Shown here: piece after piece, positions 5,522 to 5,846 of the stretch
Position numbering within the stretch: position 1 is the stretch's first letter
Layout of the letters: every line of letters begins with the position of its first letter
Assembly: GCA_041627895.1 (NCBI GenBank)
Contig: JBFKQC010000120.1
Span: 1 to 5,846, forward strand
Origin: JBFKQC01 sp041627895
Lineage (GTDB): Bacteria; Pseudomonadota; Alphaproteobacteria; Rhodobacterales; Rhodobacteraceae
Direction: 5' to 3'
Length of the DNA: 5,846 nt
The notes under the pieces: generated by a model
The model's input: only the letters and a program-made list of their open reading frames with translations
What the model was told of the DNA's origin: nothing
The model's database searches: none
Made by a program: the position numbers and the translations under genes

Positions 5522-5539
5522 TAGTTTAATGTTAAACTA
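5522..5539. promoter_or_regulatory. AT-rich perfect palindrome TAGTTTAATGTTAAACTA, probable operator
   Basis: Two 8-bp arms, TAGTTTAA and TTAAACTA, are exact reverse complements around a TG centre. The site ends 27 bp before the maeB start codon and 11 bp before its Shine-Dalgarno sequence. Such a long AT-only-rich symmetric site in GC-rich DNA is what a dimeric repressor of the MarR or GntR type commonly uses. It could control maeB directly and, being in a divergent region, might also influence cdd. The regulator is not in the window. Confidence 0.6.
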
Positions 5540-5550
5540 AATTGCTGCCA

Positions 5551-5557
5551 GAGGAGG
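5551..5557 (+). promoter_or_regulatory. Ribosome binding site of maeB
   Basis: GAGGAGG is close to the ideal anti-16S complement and lies nine bases before the GTG at 5567, which supports this non-ATG start. Confidence 0.75.
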
Positions 5558-5566
5558 ACAGCGCCC

Positions 5567-5846
5567 GTGACCGACGATCGCCAGGACACTTTCCGACAGG
5601 CCGCGCTGACCTATCACGAGACGCCGAAACCCGGCAAGCTGGAGATCCGCGCGACCAAGCCCTTGGCCAACGGACGGGACCTGTCGCTGGCCTATTCGCC
5701 CGGCGTGGCCGAGGCCTGCATGGAGATCAAGGACGACCCGCAGGCCGCCAGCCGCTATACCAGCCGCGGCAACCTGGTGGCCGTGGTCTCGAACGGCACC
5801 GCGGTCTTGGGGCTCGGCAATATCGGCGCCGAGGCCTCCAAGCCGG
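5567..5846 (+). CDS. maeB: NADP-dependent malic enzyme, N-terminal part
   Basis: Malic enzyme oxidatively decarboxylates malate to pyruvate with NAD(P)+ reduction, linking the TCA cycle to pyruvate and NADPH supply. Only the first 93 codons are in the window; the frame is open to the edge. The visible part is the start of the malic N-terminal domain: ALTYHETPKPGKLEI (13-27), then LAYSPGVAEAC (41-51) with the expected catalytic Tyr43, YTSRGNLVAVVSNGTAVLGLGNIG (64-87) and the start of the EASKP segment that precedes the catalytic Lys. The match is to the long bacterial MaeB class, normally around 750 residues with a C-terminal phosphotransacetylase-like domain; whether that domain is present here cannot be seen. 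The start is GTG, supported by GAGGAGG nine bases upstream. It is transcribed away from the cdd operon and follows a strong palindrome. Confidence 0.93.
   Translation, partial: MTDDRQDTFRQAALTYHETPKPGKLEIRATKPLANGRDLSLAYSPGVAEACMEIKDDPQAASRYTSRGNLVAVVSNGTAVLGLGNIGAEASKP

Larger units (their letters stand above)
5379..5566. promoter_or_regulatory. Divergent promoter region between cdd operon and maeB
   Basis: This 188-bp gap separates two outward-facing transcription units, so it must contain both promoters. It carries several palindromes: GCAAG-GGG-CTTGC (5432-5444), TGTCGCGACA (5446-5455), CGGCCCGGGCCG (5491-5502) and the AT-rich TAGTTTAATGTTAAACTA (5522-5539). The part from about 5453 to 5486 and the last palindrome are much more AT-rich than the surrounding DNA, as expected for promoters. 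I could not fix -10 elements with confidence for either direction. Confidence 0.7.

Noticed and set aside
1..5846. Mobile element or phage-related sequence
   Set aside because: No transposase, integrase or target-site repeats are visible; composition is even and the genes are housekeeping.

Overview
The window is GC-rich (roughly two thirds G+C by eye) and looks like chromosomal DNA from an alphaproteobacterium, most probably Rhodobacteraceae. That placement rests on the style of the proteins: the Upp loop variant ATGNSS, the cytidine deaminase motif PEGTCAEAGAI, and a secreted two-cysteine protein with a Pro/Ala linker like those often followed by a SPOR domain. It is an inference from family resemblance, not a search result.

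Layout. Positions 1-414 (minus strand) hold the N-terminal part of a secreted or periplasmic protein whose C-terminus lies outside the window. Positions 415-869 are a gap of about 455 bp with no convincing gene; it contains three GC-rich hairpins and a perfect DnaA-box 9-mer. Positions 870-5378 (minus strand) are one compact nucleoside salvage operon, in transcription order cdd - deoA - deoB - add - upp. Its junctions are a 4-nt gap, a TGATG overlap, an ATGA overlap and an 8-nt overlap. Positions 5379-5566 are a divergent intergenic region of 188 bp that is dense in palindromes, including an AT-rich perfect inverted repeat. Positions 5567-5846 (plus strand) are the start of maeB, the NADP-type malic enzyme, running off the window.

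How the genes work together. Cdd deaminates (deoxy)cytidine to (deoxy)uridine. DeoA splits deoxyuridine or thymidine into base and deoxyribose-1-phosphate. DeoB isomerises the sugar phosphate to deoxyribose-5-phosphate. Upp returns the uracil to UMP using PRPP. Add handles the purine side by deaminating adenosine, or possibly adenine. The usual partners deoC (aldolase) and a purine nucleoside phosphorylase are not in the window, so the cell must have them elsewhere or use another outlet. Key catalytic residues are visible in all five enzymes and no gene looks broken.

This is mostly an ordinary housekeeping region; I did not find a new system. The points most worth a second look are the perfect palindrome upstream of maeB, the HxHxEG (not HxHxDG) signature of the Add protein, the Ser in place of the expected Tyr in Cdd, and the structured gap after upp.
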